The position numbers and the translations under genes are program-made. A stretch of 9,083 nt of DNA, taken from Desulfobacteraceae bacterium (GTDB lineage: Bacteria; Desulfobacterota; Desulfobacteria; Desulfobacterales; Desulfobacteraceae). The DNA lies in the NCBI GenBank assembly GCA_003354055.1, contig PIVQ01000267.1, forward strand, positions 1 through 9,083, read 5' to 3'. Every line of letters starts with the position of its first letter. Within the stretch, counting starts at the first letter, position 1. The notes under the pieces are model-generated. The model did not search any database. It had not been told where the DNA came from and saw nothing but the letters and a program-made list of their open reading frames with translations. Shown piece by piece: positions 5,389-9,083 of the stretch.

Positions 5389-6794
5389 AAAAATATTTCA
5401 CACTCAGTATGCAACTTTTAGCAATACTGTCTTTGCTGTCAGGTTGCAGCCTTTTCAAACCTCAAAACAGGACATCACCGGCAGGTGAATTACCACAGAC
5501 CTATTCTGTGGAATCTTCGGAATCAGATCCTGCCCGGCGGTGGTGGGAGGAATTTGAGGACCCGGAGTTAAACCGGTTGGTCGATCAGGCTTTTACCGGC
5601 AACCTCTCGTTAAAAGAGGCCTGGGCGAGGTTGAACCAGGCAAATGCATTGGCTGTCCAGGCGGGTGCCGCACGTTACCCTGATTTAGCCGTCAGCGGAG
5701 GAACGGATTGGTACCGACAGAGAACAAAAAACGAAACAACAGAAACCAATTCGATCGGAGAGTATTCCCTGGGATTGATCAGTAGTTTTGAACTGGACCT
5801 GTGGGGACGGATTCGGTCCGGACAGGAAGCTGCTTTTTTAGAGGCAGCGGCCAGCCGCGAGGATGTGAATGCGGCTGCAATTACGCTGGTCTCTGAAGTT
5901 GCAGTCCGCTGGGCAAATATCATTTCCCAAAAAATGCAAAGGCAGCTGCTTGAGCAGCAGCTTGAAACCAACAGAACCTATCTTTGGTTAGTGGAACTAA
6001 GATTTCGCAAGTCAATGGTTTCGGCCTTAGACGTTTATCAGCAGAAACAAATTTTGGAGGCAGTTAAAGCTCAGTTACCGCTGGTGGAGGCTCAAGAGCA
6101 ACTGCTTCGCCATGAACTGGCCCTGTTGATGGGGAAATTACCGGCCACCCCGCTTAAGATCAATCGTAATACCTTACCGGTTCCCCAAAAGGTTCCAGCC
6201 GCCGGTCTGCCGGCGGAGCTTTTGTCGAACCGGCCTGATATCCGGGCGGCATTTTCACGCCTGCAGGCTGCTGACCGGAAGATCTCAGTTGCGCAGGCAG
6301 ATCGCTTGCCGGCCATCAGCTTGACGGCTGAAACCAGCTTTGGCCCGGCAGGAATAGATTTGATTTTTGATAACTGGTTCCTTGGCCTGGCAAGCAATTT
6401 GGCTGCTCCAATTTTAGACGGCAACCGCCGGGCGGCCGAGGTGGACCGGACCCGGGCCGTGGCGGATGAAAACCTGGCACTCTACCGTGAGTCAGTCTTA
6501 ACAGCGGTTAAAGATGTCGAAGACGCCCTGGTCAGTGAGGCCAGGCAGCGTGATCACCTTGAGGCCCTGGAGTTGCAGATTGATGCAGCCCGCAATGCAC
6601 TGGATCAAGCCAAAGAACGTTATCTTAAAGGACTCAATGATTATTTACCGGTACTGACCCAGTTGCTGGCCGTTCAGAAACTCGAACGGGATTTGATTCA
6701 GCAGCGCACGCTGCTGTTGGTTGATCGCATCAGCCTTTACAGGTCACTGGGCGGAACATGGCCGGATACCCTGGCCCTGGCAGCTGGGAAATAA
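5385..6794 (+). CDS. Outer-membrane factor lipoprotein of an RND efflux system (NodT/OprM-like)
   Basis: This 469-residue protein should form the trimeric outer-membrane channel that completes the efflux tunnel. It starts with a lipoprotein signal (MKK, hydrophobic core, lipobox LLSGC with C21 as the lipidated residue). Two OEP repeats follow, about 55-250 and 275-458. Family hallmarks are WWEEFEDPELNRLVDQA (53-69), FELDLWGRIRSG (135-146), SNRPDIRAAF (281-290), APILDGNRRAAEVD (341-354) and the terminal LYRSLGGTW (451-459). The length is normal for NodT/OprM-type factors. It follows the sensor gene with a 4-bp overlap and precedes the adaptor gene by 44 bp, giving the order outer-membrane factor, adaptor, permease as in cnrCBA. 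Long helical repeats with many Gln and Ala residues are as expected. The substrate is set by the permease and is not known. Confidence 0.93.
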   Translation: MKKYFTLSMQLLAILSLLSGCSLFKPQNRTSPAGELPQTYSVESSESDPARRWWEEFEDPELNRLVDQAFTGNLSLKEAWARLNQANALAVQAGAARYPDLAVSGGTDWYRQRTKNETTETNSIGEYSLGLISSFELDLWGRIRSGQEAAFLEAAASREDVNAAAITLVSEVAVRWANIISQKMQRQLLEQQLETNRTYLWLVELRFRKSMVSALDVYQQKQILEAVKAQLPLVEAQEQLLRHELALLMGKLPATPLKINRNTLPVPQKVPAAGLPAELLSNRPDIRAAFSRLQAADRKISVAQADRLPAISLTAETSFGPAGIDLIFDNWFLGLASNLAAPILDGNRRAAEVDRTRAVADENLALYRESVLTAVKDVEDALVSEARQRDHLEALELQIDAARNALDQAKERYLKGLNDYLPVLTQLLAVQKLERDLIQQRTLLLVDRISLYRSLGGTWPDTLALAAGK

Positions 6795-6822
6795 AAAAAT
6801 GAGCAAGCATGAGAACAAATCG

Positions 6823-6828
6823 AAAGGA
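6823..6828 (+). promoter_or_regulatory. Ribosome binding site choosing the adaptor start
   Basis: AAAGGA lies 10 bases before ATG 6839. The in-frame ATG at 6809 has no such site upstream, so the later start is preferred; it costs ten residues and keeps the membrane segment intact. Confidence 0.6.
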
Positions 6829-6838
6829 TAATAACACC

Positions 6839-8101
6839 ATGAATTTTAAAAAAAGTGACATCCCGGATGAACCTGAAGTAAGACACAGTATATGGCGCCA
6901 GATTCGCATGACTCTGATATGTATGTTGGTTCTGGGTGGCGGTATTGCCGGCGCATCCTATATGACAAAGACCGCTCCGAAAGCGAGTAAACGCCCTCCC
7001 GTAAAAACAGTGCCGCTGGTGAAGGCTGTACCGGTTTATCCTGGCGGTCATACCGTTATGGTGCCTGCCATGGGCACCGTGTTGCCTGCCAGAAAAATGC
7101 TTCTCAAATCCCGGGTAACCGGTGAGGTCACGGCGATCCATCCTGAATTCATAACGGGCGGAACGTTGAAGGCGGGGGATAAAATCCTCAATGTCGACCC
7201 TAAAGATTACCAGCTGGCGGTTGTGCAAAAGCAAGGCGAGGTGGCTGATGCCGACTATGCCTTGAGACTGGAGCTGGGGTACCAGGTGGTTGCCAAAAGG
7301 GAATGGGAACTTTTAAACGGCAACAAACCAGCCCAACCGGCAGATACCGAACTTGCACTGCGCAAGCCTCATCTGGCCAAGGCCAGGGCCGACCTTAAGG
7401 CTGCTAACTCAGATCTTGAACAGGCACGGGTCAATCTTGCACGCACCAGAATTTACTCCCCGTTTAATGCCTTTGTCCGCACCAAAAATGTTGAATTAGG
7501 CTCCCAGGTAGCGCCGCAGGAACAGCTGGCAGAACTCGTGAGTACTGATGAATACTGGATTCAGGTGTCCCTTCCGGTGGATCTTCTAAAATGGATTTCA
7601 ATTTCGGGTAATGCAGGAGAGCTAGGCTCAAAGGTCAGGATCTCCTACCAAAAAGGTTCTGAACGCATGGGCTCGGTAATTAAATTGCTTGGTGATCTGG
7701 AGACTGACGGACGCATGGCGCGGCTATTGGTCTCGGTTAAAGATCCGTTGGGACTTAAGGAGTTGAATCAGCCCCCCCTGCTGATTGGAGAGTATGTACG
7801 TGTTAAGATTGAGGGCGCTCAACTGGATAATGTGTACAGTCTGCCCCGCACGGCACTGAGAAACGGCCAAGAACTCTGGATCGCAGGTTCTGGAGGAAAA
7901 CTGGAAATCCGCAATGTAAAGACACTATGGCGGGACGCAGACACGGTTCTGCTGGCCAAAGGCTTGAAACCCGGCGATCAGCTGATCATCTCAGATCTTG
8001 GAAATCCGGTTGAACAAATGCCGATTAAAATCGAAAACTCACCGCTGGCAGATGTGTCCGGCAACAACCGGAAGGGATCTAAAGGAAGCATAAGCAAATG
8101 A
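6839..8101 (+). CDS. Periplasmic adaptor (membrane fusion) subunit of the RND efflux system
   Basis: This 420-residue protein should bridge the inner-membrane permease and the outer-membrane factor. An N-terminal helix (about 23-41, ICMLVLGGGIAGAS) anchors it in the inner membrane. The fold order is that of HlyD/AcrA-type adaptors. A first half of the lipoyl-like domain comes at about 85-120 (KSRVTGEVTAIHPEF...GDKILNVDPKDY). A helical hairpin spans about 121-202, and the second lipoyl half contains TRIYSPFNAFVRTKNVELGSQV (203-224). A beta-barrel follows (about 235-330, with a PPLLIGEYVRVKI strand), then a membrane-proximal domain (about 331-396, with YSLPRTAL). The C-terminal tail is Ser/Gly/Lys-rich. 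No Cys lipobox is visible, so it is held by the helix. The stop overlaps the permease start as ATGA. No metal-binding His cluster of the CzcB kind is obvious, in keeping with a non-metal pump. Confidence 0.93.
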   Translation: MNFKKSDIPDEPEVRHSIWRQIRMTLICMLVLGGGIAGASYMTKTAPKASKRPPVKTVPLVKAVPVYPGGHTVMVPAMGTVLPARKMLLKSRVTGEVTAIHPEFITGGTLKAGDKILNVDPKDYQLAVVQKQGEVADADYALRLELGYQVVAKREWELLNGNKPAQPADTELALRKPHLAKARADLKAANSDLEQARVNLARTRIYSPFNAFVRTKNVELGSQVAPQEQLAELVSTDEYWIQVSLPVDLLKWISISGNAGELGSKVRISYQKGSERMGSVIKLLGDLETDGRMARLLVSVKDPLGLKELNQPPLLIGEYVRVKIEGAQLDNVYSLPRTALRNGQELWIAGSGGKLEIRNVKTLWRDADTVLLAKGLKPGDQLIISDLGNPVEQMPIKIENSPLADVSGNNRKGSKGSISK

Positions 8102-9083
8102 ATACTGCCGATAAACAAGAACGAACCAATAAAGGCCCCATCGCCTGGATGGCCGGCCATTCCGTAGCGGCCAATCTGCTGATGGCCATTTTTCTAATCG
8201 GCGGCCTCATGATGGCCGGCCAGATGAAAAAAGAGTTACACCCCACTTCTGATCCGGATACGGTCAATATTACCGTACCATATCCCGGTGCCAGCCCGGA
8301 AGAGGTTGAGCAAAGCATTCTGCTGGCCATTGAGGAGGCCGTACAGGGGCTGGAAGCTGTTAAAGAAGCCACTGCATCCGCTCAGGAAGGGCTTGGCACC
8401 GTGAACGTGGAAGTATTAGAAGGGGAAGACATCCAGCGCCTGGCACAGGATATTAAAAATGAGGTGGACCGGATTACCTCTTTTCCGGAAGAAGCTGAAA
8501 CCGCCCGGGTCGTGATCGCCGAAAAACGAAAAGGCGTTATTGCGGTAGCGCTTTACGGAGATCAAAACGAAAGGATTCTCCGTGAAACGGCCGAAGATAT
8601 CCGCGACCGTCTGATTCAGGACCCGGATATCACCCAGGTGGAACTGGAAGGAGTGCGCGATTATGAAATCAGCATTGAAATTTCCCAGAACACTCTGAGG
8701 GCTTACCAGCTGACCCTTGACGAGGTTGCCGAACGAATCAGGCGGGCTTCGGTGGAAATGCCCGGCGGGGCCATAAAAACCAAGGGTGGCGACATCCTGG
8801 TGCGCATGAAGGAGCGCCGGGATTACGGACATGAATTTGGTAAAATACCCATCATTGCATCCAAGGACGGCACCCAAATCCTGCTGGAAGATATTGCCGT
8901 CATCACAGACGGCTTTGCGGAAACTGACAATTTTGCCACCTATAACGGCCACCCGGCAATAATGTTCCAGGTCTATCGTGTGGGCGACCAGACCCCTATT
9001 TCCGTTTCCAATGCCGTGCGGCAGCAGATGGAAAACATCCGACCAAACCTGCCGACCGGCCTCACACTCGTCGCTCAAAAAGA
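8098..9083 (+). CDS. RND efflux permease, N-terminal part (3' end outside window)
   Basis: The first 328 residues of a protein that is usually about 1,000-1,050 long. It is the proton-driven inner-membrane pump of the tripartite system. A cytoplasmic start is followed by GHSVAANLLMAIFLIGGL (20-37), the first membrane helix. The porter region begins with VNITVPYPGASPEEVEQSILLAIEEAVQGLEAVKEATASAQEG (56-98), a classical AcrB-family block. Later segments fit the PN1/PN2 porter subdomains, including RDYEISIEI, LTLDEVAERIRRASVEMPGGAIKTKGGDILVR and LLEDIAVITDGF. This pattern is of the HAE1-like, hydrophobe/drug branch rather than CzcA/CnrA. The TM4 charged residues that separate the branches and carry protons lie beyond the edge. 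AAGGA (8082-8086) lies 11 bases before the ATG, and the 4-bp ATGA overlap indicates coupling with the adaptor. Confidence 0.93.
   Translation, partial: MNTADKQERTNKGPIAWMAGHSVAANLLMAIFLIGGLMMAGQMKKELHPTSDPDTVNITVPYPGASPEEVEQSILLAIEEAVQGLEAVKEATASAQEGLGTVNVEVLEGEDIQRLAQDIKNEVDRITSFPEEAETARVVIAEKRKGVIAVALYGDQNERILRETAEDIRDRLIQDPDITQVELEGVRDYEISIEISQNTLRAYQLTLDEVAERIRRASVEMPGGAIKTKGGDILVRMKERRDYGHEFGKIPIIASKDGTQILLEDIAVITDGFAETDNFATYNGHPAIMFQVYRVGDQTPISVSNAVRQQMENIRPNLPTGLTLVAQK

Noticed and set aside
6795..6838. Promoter or terminator between the outer-membrane factor and adaptor genes
   Set aside because: No stem followed by a T-run and no convincing -35/-10 pair could be seen in these 44 bases.
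8149..8221. ATGGCCGGCC repeated at 8149 and 8212, the first copy being part of a 12-bp palindrome
   Set aside because: Both copies encode Met-Ala-Gly at the edges of the first permease helix, and common codons explain them; spacing and context do not suggest a binding site.
8416..9078. Long 220-codon open frame on the minus strand
   Set aside because: It lies fully antisense to the RND permease, whose protein matches a known family throughout; the minus-strand product has no recognisable motif.

Overview
The window is a 9.1-kb stretch of bacterial DNA of moderate GC. All nine genes lie on the + strand, with gaps of 58 bp or less and several overlapping stop/start junctions. The gene families (a bc-type quinol:cytochrome c oxidoreductase with a multihaem c subunit, an ECF sigma/zinc anti-sigma pair, a CpxP/Spy/CnrX-like periplasmic sensor and a tripartite RND pump) point to a Gram-negative, respiring organism. 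My best guess is a Desulfobacterota-type (former deltaproteobacterial) anaerobe. That guess rests on the low-potential-looking bc complex and general style, not on a marker gene.

Region 1 (1-555) is the C-terminal part of a class I SAM-dependent methyltransferase whose start lies outside the window. Region 2 (567-3690) is a complete three-gene bc-complex cluster: a membrane-anchored cytochrome c with seven CxxCH haem sites (three N-terminal sites followed by four Met-ligated class I-like domains), a Rieske [2Fe-2S] protein and a seven-helix cytochrome b. Together they should oxidise membrane quinol and pass electrons through the Rieske cluster to the haem chain of the c subunit in the periplasm. 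Several active-site positions differ from textbook bc1/b6f enzymes: no PEWY glutamate in cytochrome b, Phe for the Rieske tuning Tyr, and b6f-like histidine spacing.

Region 3 (3704-5388) is a cell-envelope stress module: an ECF sigma factor, a membrane-spanning zinc-binding anti-sigma factor, and a periplasmic helical sensor with LTxxQ-like motifs and a Cys-x3-Cys pair. Region 4 (5385-9083) holds an outer-membrane factor lipoprotein, a periplasmic adaptor and the N-terminal third of an RND permease, which runs off the right edge. The order sigma/anti-sigma/sensor then C-B-A recalls cnrYXH-cnrCBA of Cupriavidus, but the visible permease looks like the drug-efflux (HAE1-like) branch rather than a metal (HME/CzcA) pump. 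The simplest reading is that an envelope, metal or redox signal frees the sigma factor, which raises expression of the pump.

Only 13 bp separate the cytochrome b stop from the sigma start, so the respiratory and efflux modules may be co-transcribed. No tRNA, rRNA, CRISPR array, insertion sequence or convincing rho-independent terminator was seen, and there is no gene-free stretch longer than 58 bases.
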